A stretch of 64,000 nt of DNA from assembly GCA_020633625.1 (NCBI GenBank), contig JACKDJ010000005.1, positions 124,001 through 188,000 on the forward strand. Direction: 5' to 3'. Both the position numbers and the translations under genes were made by a program. Of this stretch, positions 27,114-35,471 are shown in pieces. Origin of the DNA: Myxococcales bacterium (GTDB taxonomy: Bacteria > Myxococcota_A > Bradymonadia > REDH01). Below the pieces are notes generated by a model. It ran no database searches and was not told where the DNA came from. It was given only the letters and a program-made list of their open reading frames with translations. The stretch's first letter is position 1. Each line of letters opens with the position of its first letter.

Positions 27114-28160
27114 CTAGAGCGGCCGCACCAGCCGGTAGTCGCCCGACTTGAACGTCAGCGCGACCACAACCTCGCCGTCGGCGTCGCGCCCGACCCACAT
27201 CGTCACCTGGCCATCGAGGGGGATCGGTCCAAGCTGGTAGACGAAGTCGACCGGCTCGGCGTGGTCGAGGTCGACACCGATGCGGTAGTCTGCCGGTGGA
27301 AACGCCGCGTCACGCGTTCGCTCGCCGAAGCCAACGTTCTCGTAGAACGTATCGGCGCCACGCTCCCCAACGAAGAGGAGATCGATATCGGTGTCGGGGA
27401 TGCCGTTCACCGCACGCCAGCGGATCCCCTCGGGCGGCCGCGACGAGTCTTCGCGGAACAGCATGGCCTCGTACACCCCGTCGGCCCCGTAGACACCACC
27501 AGTCCAGACCTCGTCGATGTGGTGGCCGAAAGCGGGGACCCCCAGCGCGATCGAGATGCCAGCCGCCGGGTCCCGAAAGTCGACGGGCTGCGAGCTGATC
27601 GGGACGACGACGTGACCGCTGCCGTCGCCGAAGCGGAGGCCCTCGGCGAATGGGATCGAGTCGCCCTGCTGGTGAGCGTCCACCGACGTGAAGCCCAGCG
27701 CGAGGTTGACCACCTGCAGCGTCGACGTGCGGCCGCCGGCGTCGAACGGGACATCGCTCGTGCCGTCGGAGGCATCGAACTGCACGTCGGGGTCGGCCCC
27801 TGCGTCGCCGCCAGCGTCGCCATCGATCGCGGCGTCGGTGTCTGGATCGACCGGGTCTTCTCCGGTCGAGCCGTCGGCGTCCGCGTCCCCAGCGTCAGCG
27901 TCGACGTCGGCGCCCGGATCGACCGCCGCATCCGTGTCGACCCCAGCGCCATCGGGCTCGTCGATCTCCTCCGCGGGATCGCCCCCCTGGCCGGCATCGG
28001 CGTCCGGCCGTGGTTCGACATCGCCGCCGGCGTCACTCGCGTCTGCGTCGACCGCGGCAGCATCTTCCGCGCTGGCGTCGTCGGCCGAGGTAACGTTCGA
28101 ACCACACGCCACGGCACCCGAGGAGAGCAGCGCAGCGACAAGAAGGCGGCGAAGTGACAT
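27114..28160 (-). CDS. Asp-rich lipoprotein with DUF4397-like domains
   Basis: Protein of 348 residues: lipoprotein signal (SSGAVAC, Cys19), an Asp/Ala-rich linker of about 115 residues with repeated DADAG/DTDA words, then a folded region of about 200 residues. The folded part (TLQVVNLALGFTSVDAHQQG, IRWRAVNGIPDTDIDLLFVG, ADYRIGVDLDHAEPVDFVYQLG) looks like two DUF4397-type beta-sandwich units. The ATG at 28160 gives the best signal peptide. Function unknown; a cell-surface role is inferred from the signal and linker. Confidence 0.78.
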   Translation of the reverse strand: MSLRRLLVAALLSSGAVACGSNVTSADDASAEDAAAVDADASDAGGDVEPRPDADAGQGGDPAEEIDEPDGAGVDTDAAVDPGADVDADAGDADADGSTGEDPVDPDTDAAIDGDAGGDAGADPDVQFDASDGTSDVPFDAGGRTSTLQVVNLALGFTSVDAHQQGDSIPFAEGLRFGDGSGHVVVPISSQPVDFRDPAAGISIALGVPAFGHHIDEVWTGGVYGADGVYEAMLFREDSSRPPEGIRWRAVNGIPDTDIDLLFVGERGADTFYENVGFGERTRDAAFPPADYRIGVDLDHAEPVDFVYQLGPIPLDGQVTMWVGRDADGEVVVALTFKSGDYRLVRPL

Positions 28161-28431
28161 AGGGCGAACCCAGCGCAAGGTCCGACATTCATAGCGGTTC
28201 CCCCGCTGCGGCGCCAGCGTGCGGAGCGCGCGACGCGTTGAGGATCTGCGACGCGCTGCGTCGAGAGGGCGCAGCCCTTTCGTCCGCGAAACCTTGGATG
28301 AGGCGCGACCGGGTTACGCCGCTGCCGCGCCGGCGTGGCCGGGATGGTGAGCAACGACCTGTCGCGGCGTTACGCGACCCGCTACAACGGGCGTTGATGC
28401 GCGTATGGATCGGCCCCGCCTCCCGAGACAG

Positions 28432-29373
28432 ATGTCCTTGCTCCGACGAGCCCTCAGTGTGTTTGTGATGGCCGCGATCGCCGAGGTGCCCGCGGTGCCG
28501 GCGCATGCGAGCCCACACCGGCTGCCCGGCTTCGCGCTCGAGCTCGACGTCGAGGGCGCGTGGACGGAGCTCCCGGCTGGCCTGGCCGACGCCGACTCGG
28601 GTGTGCTCGTGACGGGGCTGTTCCTCTGGCAGCGAGCCGACGCACCCGTGGCGGCGGGCGACGCGGAGTCCGTCGCGGCGGCGGTCGTCTCGTCGCTCGT
28701 CGAGCAGGGCTACTCCGTGCTGCAGTCGAGCTCCGTCGTCGTCGACGCGGCAGCGTTCACGGTGATCGACACCGCTCCGCCGGTCACCGGCCCTCCGACG
28801 ATCGCCGCGCCGGCAGGGACGACACACGTGGTGGCCGTCGCGATCGGGCGGACCTGGAGCGCGTGCGCGCTCGCCGTCGTTCCGCCGGGCGGCGACGTGT
28901 CGACGGCGCGGGCGGCCCTGCTTTCGTTGCGGCCGGCGGCCGGCGGCTCATGGTCTGCGGCGCAGCTCTTCGCGATGGATACACCCGCTGGCTATACGGC
29001 GTCGGCTTCGGCCGGCGGTGTCTCGATCCTGACGGCCTCGGACGGGTCCACGGTGTCGGCGGTGAGCACGCGACTGCGCCCCAACATCGCGCGCGGCGAG
29101 CTCGCCATCCGGGCGCTGCAGTCCAGCATGGCGGCCGACCTGCACCCGGACTTCGGCCAAACCACACAAGTCTCTTTCGGCGACCAGCCGGCGCTGCGCT
29201 CGAGGGGTCGCGCCGTCACCGCGACGGGCGAGCAAACAGACGACCTCGTGCTGACGGTCGTCGAATCCGACATGTCTATCGCGTCGTTCGTGCTGACCTG
29301 TCCCGACGGCGCGTGCGACAGCGAGCTAGACGCGCTCGATGCGGCGCTGCGAGGGCTGCGCTGGCGTGAGTGA
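28432..29373 (+). CDS. Exported protein of unknown function
   Basis: The ATG at 28432 gives a signal peptide (MSLLRRALSVFVMAAIAEVPAVPAHAS), so the mature protein is periplasmic or secreted, about 290 residues. No family recognised. It looks like two similar alpha/beta halves: LPGFALELDVEGAWTELPAG and the later MDTPAGYTASASAGGVSILT with SSMAADLHPDFGQTTQVSFGDQPALRSRG, resembling DcrB/PsbP-like folds that begin with a substrate-type N-terminal strand. An ATG nine codons upstream (28405) is possible. Convergent with the next gene across a hairpin. Confidence 0.7.
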   Translation: MSLLRRALSVFVMAAIAEVPAVPAHASPHRLPGFALELDVEGAWTELPAGLADADSGVLVTGLFLWQRADAPVAAGDAESVAAAVVSSLVEQGYSVLQSSSVVVDAAAFTVIDTAPPVTGPPTIAAPAGTTHVVAVAIGRTWSACALAVVPPGGDVSTARAALLSLRPAAGGSWSAAQLFAMDTPAGYTASASAGGVSILTASDGSTVSAVSTRLRPNIARGELAIRALQSSMAADLHPDFGQTTQVSFGDQPALRSRGRAVTATGEQTDDLVLTVVESDMSIASFVLTCPDGACDSELDALDAALRGLRWRE

Positions 29374-29380
29374 GGGCGTA

Positions 29381-29409
29381 GTCGGGCGCACGCGCGACGG
29401 CGCCCCGAC
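29381..29409. terminator. Convergent hairpin
   Basis: Stem GTCGGGCGC / GCGCCCCGAC with one bulged base and a ten-base loop, lying in the 47-bp gap between converging stop codons (29373 plus, 29421 minus). Position fits a bidirectional terminator. Confidence 0.55.
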
Positions 29410-29420
29410 CGGGCACATCC

Positions 29421-30674
29421 CTACCAGAACCAAACCCAGTCGAAGTTCACCGTGTCGAGCTGAACCACGTCGGCGTACGTCGACACCGGCCCGACGTACG
29501 ACAAACAACCGCCGACGGTCGCGAGAGTGCTGCGCGTCCGAAGCTGCACCAACCGCGTCCCGTAGCGCAGCTCGTAGCACGACGGACCACCGCAGTCGCC
29601 AAGGTACGACTCGATCACGCCCGACACCGAGACCAGCTCGTTCACGTCGGCCGACGTCAGCGCGCGCCCGCTGTCGTCGATGGCGATGGGCTGATTCTCC
29701 GACAGGAGTGTGAACCCGGTCGCGCGCAGGATCGTCGGGCGTCCGTTGAACCGCTGGACGCGCGTCGCGACGAACGAGACGTCCTGGCCAACGCGGATGT
29801 CGAACGGCGGCGCCAGCGTGCCGTCTAGCGGAAGGTACACGTGGAGCGCGGCGTTGCGGTCTGCCACGACAAACTGCTGGTTCGACGCGGAGGTGAAGCC
29901 CGTCGCGATCACGCGCGCTCGGGTCACCGTCACCGACGTCTCCGTCTCGGCCGTCTCGGTTCCTCCCGCCGCGGGCACCACCGCCAGCACGGCCGATAGG
30001 TTTCCATTGGGATAGATCGTCGCCCACGGCCGCGTCCCGTAGACCGCCGTGCCGCCGCCCGGCGCGTCGCCGCCGATCTGGCCGAGGAACTCGCCTAGAC
30101 CCGTGCAAACCCCGGCGTCCGCGTCGGCGTCGGCATCCGCATCTCGTGCGGTGTCCGGATCGCTGGCGACCTCGACGTCTGGGTCACTGCCAACCTCGGT
30201 GTCGCGCGCCACGTCGGGGTCGGCCGCAACGTCGGGGTCGCTCCCGACCTCGGTGTCGCGCGCGACGTCGGGGTCGCCCGCCACGTCGGGGTCACGAGCC
30301 ACGTCGGGGTCAGCGGCAGCGTCGGGGTCAGTACCCACGTCCGGGTCGACCGCGGTGTCGCGGTCCGCGTCGGGCTCGACGTCGACGTCCGGGTCGGTCG
30401 ATACAGCTGGGTCCCCGCTGTCGTCGTCGACATCGGTATTCGCCACATCGTCGGCGTCGATCGCAGCCACGTCGCCGTCGCCCTCGGCGTCGTCGCCCGT
30501 CGCGTCTGTCGCCGCGTCGGGGAGATCGCCGTCAGGAAGCTCGACGTCGGTTTCGCCCGAGCCATCGCCCACCGACGTCGCGTCCGCGGCCGGAAGCACG
30601 AAGACGGGACCGTCGTCGCACCCGACCGAGGGAAGGGACCACAGCAGCACGGCGAGCAGGGTGAGCTTCTTCAT
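29421..30674 (-). CDS. Lipoprotein with Asp-rich repeat linker and OB-fold-like domains
   Basis: Protein of 417 residues. Lipoprotein signal (SLPSVGC, Cys19), then about 165 residues of Asp-rich repeats (DPDVARDTEVGSDPDVAADP and variants), then a folded C-terminal region of about 210 residues. The latter (VTRARVIATGFTSASNQQFVVAD, IRVGQDVSFVATRVQRFNGRPTI, VSVSGVIESYLGDC) looks like tandem OB-fold-like beta barrels seen in exported nucleic-acid- or polysaccharide-binding proteins. Function unknown. The linker is encoded by GACCCCGACGTG-like repeats between about 30119 and 30600. Confidence 0.78.
   Translation of the reverse strand: MKKLTLLAVLLWSLPSVGCDDGPVFVLPAADATSVGDGSGETDVELPDGDLPDAATDATGDDAEGDGDVAAIDADDVANTDVDDDSGDPAVSTDPDVDVEPDADRDTAVDPDVGTDPDAAADPDVARDPDVAGDPDVARDTEVGSDPDVAADPDVARDTEVGSDPDVEVASDPDTARDADADADADAGVCTGLGEFLGQIGGDAPGGGTAVYGTRPWATIYPNGNLSAVLAVVPAAGGTETAETETSVTVTRARVIATGFTSASNQQFVVADRNAALHVYLPLDGTLAPPFDIRVGQDVSFVATRVQRFNGRPTILRATGFTLLSENQPIAIDDSGRALTSADVNELVSVSGVIESYLGDCGGPSCYELRYGTRLVQLRTRSTLATVGGCLSYVGPVSTYADVVQLDTVNFDWVWFW
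30119..30600 (-). repeat. Asp-rich coding repeats
   Basis: Degenerate in-frame repeats, 12 to 24 bp, encoding DPDVA/RDTEVGS words in the linker of the lipoprotein at 29421-30674. Read on the plus strand as runs of CACGTCGGGGTC-type units. They are likely to vary in copy number. Confidence 0.7.
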
Positions 30675-30756
30675 CGCGTGAACACCAGAGACGCCGCGGC
30701 GTGCGGCCACTCGGGGCACCTAGCGGGGTTCGGCGCGAAGGGGAAGCGCCGAGACG

Positions 30757-31404
30757 TCAGCTCCGGCCCTCTGCCGGCCCCCGTGCCCATGTGACCAGCG
30801 TGTAGCGCTCCCCGTGGGTGATCGGCTTGACCTCATGGACGAGGTCGGACCGGAACGCGACCAGAGTCCCGGCGATCGGGGCCGCTGGCACACCGAGGTC
30901 GAACGCGCGCGGGTCGTCACCGAACACCATCAGCAGCAGCTCGCCGCCTCCAAAACCGTCGGCGGCGTCGGGCTCCGTCTGGCCGTTCAGGTACGTCACG
31001 ATCGACACGCGCCGCGCGCGGTGGTGGTCCTCGTATCCCTCGGCGTCTCGGTGCGCGACGAAGTGGTCGCCCGGCGTGTAGCGCAGAAACTGCACGGGCT
31101 CGAACTCGACGAGGTCCTCGCCGAAGTAGTCTCGGAGCTCGGGCAACAGCGCCGCGATGTATGCGTCCACACGGCTCCGGACGTCGTCCGACACCGCGAC
31201 GGTCCGCACGCTGCGCACCTGCTCGGCCACGACGTAGCGCTTCTCCTCGAGCAGATAGACCGGAGTCTCGGCGGCGGGAGCGGCGCGCATCTCCGCGACG
31301 AGCTGCGTGCGCACGGACTCTGGGAGTGCCTCGGACTTCACATAGACGCCGAACGCGTTGAGCTCCGAGGTCAGCGGCGTGGCGCCTTCCCCCTCGGCGA
31401 TCAT
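30757..31404 (-). CDS. 2-oxoglutarate/Fe(II) oxygenase, prolyl 4-hydroxylase-like
   Basis: Protein of 215 residues with a double-stranded beta-helix core. The metal triad is visible as HFVAHRD (HxD) and VHEVKP (distal His), with YTLVTW carrying the residue before the 2-oxoglutarate-binding Arg region (GERYTLV). VSIVTYLNG and GGELLLM are typical of prolyl 4-hydroxylase-like and PiuC-like proteins. No signal peptide, so cytoplasmic. The ATG overlaps the stop of the upstream lipoprotein gene (ATGA), implying coupled translation. Substrate unknown. Confidence 0.85.
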   Translation of the reverse strand: MIAEGEGATPLTSELNAFGVYVKSEALPESVRTQLVAEMRAAPAAETPVYLLEEKRYVVAEQVRSVRTVAVSDDVRSRVDAYIAALLPELRDYFGEDLVEFEPVQFLRYTPGDHFVAHRDAEGYEDHHRARRVSIVTYLNGQTEPDAADGFGGGELLLMVFGDDPRAFDLGVPAAPIAGTLVAFRSDLVHEVKPITHGERYTLVTWARGPAEGRS

Positions 31405-32015
31405 CGGCCGGCCTCGCCCCCGCCGCCGGCCGCGTCGCTCCCTGCGGAGCCCTCAGCAGCGTCCGGGCACGGAGGCACCGCGCGGAACGGGTAGTCGGCC
31501 TCGCACGTGCGCCACGCGGCCGTCGCCAGCGCGGGGTAGCCGAGCGCCGTGACGACGTGGTGCCCCTCGGCGTCGACGTAGCAGCGGCCGCCGTCTTCGA
31601 TGTCGAGCGGAAGTCGCAAACACGCCAGCGCCACTTCGGCGGCGGGACCGGTGAGCGCACAGCCGCGCCCCTCATCGACCATCGCGCCGCGGATCATCGC
31701 ACAACCGTCGGGGCACTTCACGGCACCGACGGGAGCCTCCGCAGCCTCGAACGGGCAGACAGCATTCCCGGCAGGTGGAGGCTGCGAACCCTCCGCGACC
31801 GCCGCCGGTTCGGAAGGCGCCTCCGCCGGAGCCCCGGGCTCCTCCGCCTCCGCCGCTCCAGACGCCTCGGCCGCAGCGGGCTCCGCGGGCGCCGGCTCGA
31901 TCCCGTCGGGCCCGCCCGACGACGGGCAGGCGGCAGAGAGCGCGGCGGCGAAAATCAGACCGCTCCAGGCGGCGACAGAACGGACAGACGAACGCACCAC
32001 GGCAGACCTCTTCAT
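31401..32015 (-). CDS. Pro/Ala/Glu-linker lipoprotein, unknown function
   Basis: Protein of 204 residues with a lipoprotein signal (FAAALSAAC, Cys30), a linker of about 60 residues rich in Ala, Glu and Pro, and a small cysteine-containing domain (VCPFEAAEAPVGAVKCPDGC, ACLRLPLDIEDGGRCYVDAEGHHV, WRTCEADYPFRAVPPC) with six to eight Cys. Acidic linkers of this kind replace the Asp-rich ones of its neighbours. The start codon and its AAGG ribosome site lie inside the first copy of a 44-bp tandem duplication. Confidence 0.72.
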   Translation of the reverse strand: MKRSAVVRSSVRSVAAWSGLIFAAALSAACPSSGGPDGIEPAPAEPAAAEASGAAEAEEPGAPAEAPSEPAAVAEGSQPPPAGNAVCPFEAAEAPVGAVKCPDGCAMIRGAMVDEGRGCALTGPAAEVALACLRLPLDIEDGGRCYVDAEGHHVVTALGYPALATAAWRTCEADYPFRAVPPCPDAAEGSAGSDAAGGGGEAGR

Positions 32016-32089
32016 TACCTTCGGGCGGGCGCTCGGCGCTGCCCGGCAGACGTCTTCATTACCTTCGGGCGGGCGCTCCGGCGTCGCCC
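32001..32089. repeat. 44-bp tandem duplication containing a start codon and TTACCTTCGGGCGGGC element
   Basis: Copies at 32001-32044 and 32045-32089 begin GGCAGAC and contain TTCATTACCTTCGGGCGGGC; they differ at about four positions. Copy one carries the start codon and ribosome site of the lipoprotein at 31401-32015 (minus strand: CCCGAAGGTAATG). Copy two repeats the same signal upstream but out of frame with the gene. Confidence 0.85.
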
Positions 32090-32185
32090 GTCACGCCCGG
32101 TAGTCTTCTGCGGCGCCGCGAAAAGCTCAAGCGCGACCGAGGCGGTGGGCTGACGGCGCGGCACAGATCGACGCGACGCCGTCGC

Positions 32186-35100
32186 TCACCGCGGCGGGCG
32201 CGCCCTCGCCGCGAACCACGCCCGATAGCGCTCCATCTTCGCGACCTGCGACTGCGGCGCGTGCCGCCGACACGTCGAGCGCTCGTCCGAGCCCTCCGGC
32301 GCGCCCCAGCGGTGCTCCGGGCAGTCGTTCGGGTTGTATGCAACCTCGAGCGCGAGCGCTCGCTCGACCACTTCGGCCAGCGTCAGCCGCCAGGCGCTCC
32401 CGTCCGTTCGGGTGTACTCGAAGCCGCGCGATGCCAGCTCCGCGTCTAGCGTCGCGCGGAGGTCGGCGACCGTCGCGTCGAGCTCGGGCCCCGCGGCGGG
32501 GAGGCCATACTGCGCACCCGCCGCCGCGACACGGTCGGGGAACAGTCGCACCGTGTCGATCGAGATCAGCAGCCGCATGTCGCGCGACGGCGTCGCGAAG
32601 TCCTCCCACGCCCCGACCGTCTCGAAGATCGAGTATCCGTCGGGCATATCGACGACCGGCTCACCGCGGGCCCGCATGTAGGCTTCCCCGTTGTCGACGC
32701 TGTTCACGCGCCGCGAAACAGACTCATCGAGCGCGTCGACCAACGAAGCGAGAACCTCATGCGGGTCGAGCGGCCGCGGGTTGATCACGGCCTCGACCGC
32801 CGCGTAGAAGTCGTCCTGCGTGCCCTCGTACTGCTGCATCGAGAACGGCGCGAACTCGCTCGACCGCGCGAGCTCCGCGTTCGTCAGACTCTCGGGTGCG
32901 CCGCCGCGCACGACCAGCGGTCGGTACGCCTTGAACCCCGCCCCGACGTCCGTGGTCTCTGGCGTGAACAGGAACGACCCGCGCCAAAATCGGCGGCGGC
33001 CCACGGTCCCGTCGGGCTGCGCGTCCGCGCCCATCAGCACTCCGTACTCGCCGATCCCCTGTGGCACCCAGCCGGCGATGATCAGCATGTGGCCGTAGGG
33101 GTCCGCGTACACAGTTCCCGGCGTGAGGGACTCCCGGGTCAGCGCCACCGGGTAGAAGTCCGTGTCGTCGTCAGCCGGCGCCGTTCTGCCGCTCGCCGAG
33201 TGGACGCCGTTGGCCACGTCTCGCGCCGCGAAGCGCTGGAACGCGTCCACGTCGCCGGTTGGACCCCGGTCCATAAGGTTCGTCTGCAGATTGGAGCAGC
33301 TCGGTGGACGCCCCGCGCGACCGCGTGAGCAGCCCCTGAATCCGTATGGGAGCCCCATCTTCCACGCGAAGTAGGCGCGCAACATGTATGGAAGATCCGC
33401 GCAGTCTGGGCCCAGCCGCAGGCGCTCGTCTTCGCGCTCCCCGTAGTAGTCGTACAGGAAGTTGTGGGCAGCGTTCGACGTGAGCTGGTCGAGGCTCGTC
33501 CACGTCAGGTCTTCCTCGACCGGGTAGCCGAACAGCGCCTGCACCCAGGTCGCATACAGATTCTCGTAGTGCGCGCTCCACGCCCGGCGGTTCGACCAAA
33601 CCGGGCCGCTACCGGACCTTGGCGCCGGACGACGGCGGGCGACGTCGACCGTCTCGCACTCCAGCACGCGCGGCCCGTCGCCCATCGCGACGACCCAGCG
33701 ACCCGCGGCGGGCGCCTCGATCTCCGCGATGAATCCATACGGTGGTCCGGGGAGTCGCGTCATCGGCGGGACCTGCCGAACGCCGTCTGGCCCGGTAAAC
33801 GCGATCTCCACCGGCCCGGGGTCCTCCTCGGCCGTGACGATGACGCGGAGCGGTTGTTCGGCGTTCGGGGCGCGCGGCGAGACGATCAGGAACGCGTTCT
33901 CGTCGCCGGCGCACGTCGCGCCCTCTCCGCCTTGCATCGGCGCGGCGTCGCGCCAAACGGCGGCGCCGTCGAGCTCCGGCCCTGGTGTGCCGCCGAGCAC
34001 GGTCACGAGGGTCAGCCGCTCGATGAAGGAGCGCCGCGAGGAGCCGCGGCCGAGCTCGAGGTTGCTCACCGTTACGCGGTCAACCTCGAAGAGCGTCTCG
34101 CTGTCGCCGCCCGGCTCCGGCTCCGCGCACGGCGACACATACTCCGCGAACGAGTGGAGCGCCTTCGGCTCCCCGCCGGCGTCGCGCCCCAGGTAGAGCA
34201 TGATGTGCCCGGGAAAGTGCAGCAGCACCACGCCGCGGCGGTTCGCGGCGTCGAGCACACGGAGCTTGTCGGACTCGGTCGCCGACGAGACGTCGATCGA
34301 GAACGAGCCCGCGTGCGCCTGGACCGCGCTGAATCGCGGGAGCTCGAGACCAAACTGCGAAAACAGGTCCATCAAGAAGCGCGAGCAGTCCACCCCGCCG
34401 CCGCCGCCGCCCCAGCCATAGGCCCGACCGACCTCGGCAAACGCCGCCTCGAGGACCGCGCGCCGCGTCATCGGTCGCGCGTTCGAGCGAACCGCTGCGG
34501 GCACGGGCGCCCAGCGCCCGCCCGCGTCGTCGAACGCGAGCGCCTCGCCCGAGTCGAGCGGCACAGACGCCCCGGGCGTCAACGCGACCCCGGCCAGCGA
34601 GGCGTCCTCCGCGAGGGTCCCGCGCGGACCGACGAGCGCGGCGACCATCCGCGGGTCGGTCACTATTGGCGACAGGTGCGCGTCCGCGCGGATCCACCCA
34701 GTGGTGTACCGCGCCTTCGCGAGCCAGATGTCTCCGGCGACCGGGAAGACGCGCACCGGCTCCTGCGAGCGCAGGCTGCTGCAGTGGTTGCGATCGATGC
34801 GCAGGTCGAGAGACCGCGTGAACAGCCCGTCTGTGAACGGCGCGCAGTGCACCTGCGTCGTGTCGAGAACCACGCGCAGCTCGCCGTCGCCGTGGACCGC
34901 AGAGGGCTGGAGCAGGCCTTGGAGCTCCGGTGGTACAGGCTCTCCGCTCGCGAGCACGTAGCTGCCCGACTCGATCTGCGCGCGCATGAACTCGAGCCGG
35001 TCCCCGAGCTCGGCGGCGACCTCTTCCGCCGTCGGCGGGACGCTGACGTCGTAGCCAGCGAGGCCGTGGTCCACGTCGGCCGCCATCGCCGCGTTGGCGG

Positions 35101-35362
35101 AGTCGACCTGGGCCGGGCTCAGCAGCTCGTCGTCGAGCGACGTCTGGCTGGCGAGCGCGGCGAGCCAGTACGAGAGCGTCAGCTCGTCTGGCGTGACCCC
35201 GGCGAGCAGCTCCGGCGCGCGGAGCCGCGACGGACACGTGTCCGCCGGGGACGCGATTGGTGCCGCCGCAGAGGCCTCCGGCTCGACCTCCTCGGTCGGC
35301 GCCGGACGAGGTGCGCAGGCGCAGACGAGCGACGTCAGAATGGCGATGGATAGGGCGCGCAT
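32186..35362 (-). CDS. Large lipoprotein with two cysteine-peptidase-like domains (NlpC/P60 type)
   Basis: Exported protein of 1058 residues with a lipoprotein signal (SLVCAC). The first catalytic module, after an SH3-like region, is NlpC/P60-like: RAYGWGGGGGGVDCSRFLMDLF (Cys about 326) and LLHFPGHIMLYLG (His about 386). NlpC/P60 enzymes cut peptidoglycan stem peptides. A second module further on has GPDCADLPYMLRAYFAW (Cys about 654) and DPYGHMLIIAGW (His about 758), looking like another papain-type domain. It is divergent from ampG, the muropeptide permease gene, which supports a wall-recycling role. Start ATG at 35362. Confidence 0.82.
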   Translation of the reverse strand: MRALSIAILTSLVCACAPRPAPTEEVEPEASAAAPIASPADTCPSRLRAPELLAGVTPDELTLSYWLAALASQTSLDDELLSPAQVDSANAAMAADVDHGLAGYDVSVPPTAEEVAAELGDRLEFMRAQIESGSYVLASGEPVPPELQGLLQPSAVHGDGELRVVLDTTQVHCAPFTDGLFTRSLDLRIDRNHCSSLRSQEPVRVFPVAGDIWLAKARYTTGWIRADAHLSPIVTDPRMVAALVGPRGTLAEDASLAGVALTPGASVPLDSGEALAFDDAGGRWAPVPAAVRSNARPMTRRAVLEAAFAEVGRAYGWGGGGGGVDCSRFLMDLFSQFGLELPRFSAVQAHAGSFSIDVSSATESDKLRVLDAANRRGVVLLHFPGHIMLYLGRDAGGEPKALHSFAEYVSPCAEPEPGGDSETLFEVDRVTVSNLELGRGSSRRSFIERLTLVTVLGGTPGPELDGAAVWRDAAPMQGGEGATCAGDENAFLIVSPRAPNAEQPLRVIVTAEEDPGPVEIAFTGPDGVRQVPPMTRLPGPPYGFIAEIEAPAAGRWVVAMGDGPRVLECETVDVARRRPAPRSGSGPVWSNRRAWSAHYENLYATWVQALFGYPVEEDLTWTSLDQLTSNAAHNFLYDYYGEREDERLRLGPDCADLPYMLRAYFAWKMGLPYGFRGCSRGRAGRPPSCSNLQTNLMDRGPTGDVDAFQRFAARDVANGVHSASGRTAPADDDTDFYPVALTRESLTPGTVYADPYGHMLIIAGWVPQGIGEYGVLMGADAQPDGTVGRRRFWRGSFLFTPETTDVGAGFKAYRPLVVRGGAPESLTNAELARSSEFAPFSMQQYEGTQDDFYAAVEAVINPRPLDPHEVLASLVDALDESVSRRVNSVDNGEAYMRARGEPVVDMPDGYSIFETVGAWEDFATPSRDMRLLISIDTVRLFPDRVAAAGAQYGLPAAGPELDATVADLRATLDAELASRGFEYTRTDGSAWRLTLAEVVERALALEVAYNPNDCPEHRWGAPEGSDERSTCRRHAPQSQVAKMERYRAWFAARARPPR

Positions 35363-35471
35363 GGCTCACACGGTGGTCCGATCCCCTTACCCCCTTACCC
35401 AACGGCACGCACGAAACGTGACTCCCCACACCGGCGTGGCGCACAGTGGAGCACCCACACGAGCCCACCCC

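Noticed and set aside
25908..28157. 749-codon plus-strand open frame
   Set aside because: It runs antisense to two lipoprotein genes with signal peptides and is another shadow frame.
33464..35353. 629-codon plus-strand open frame
   Set aside because: Antisense to the double-peptidase lipoprotein; Arg-rich and without domains.
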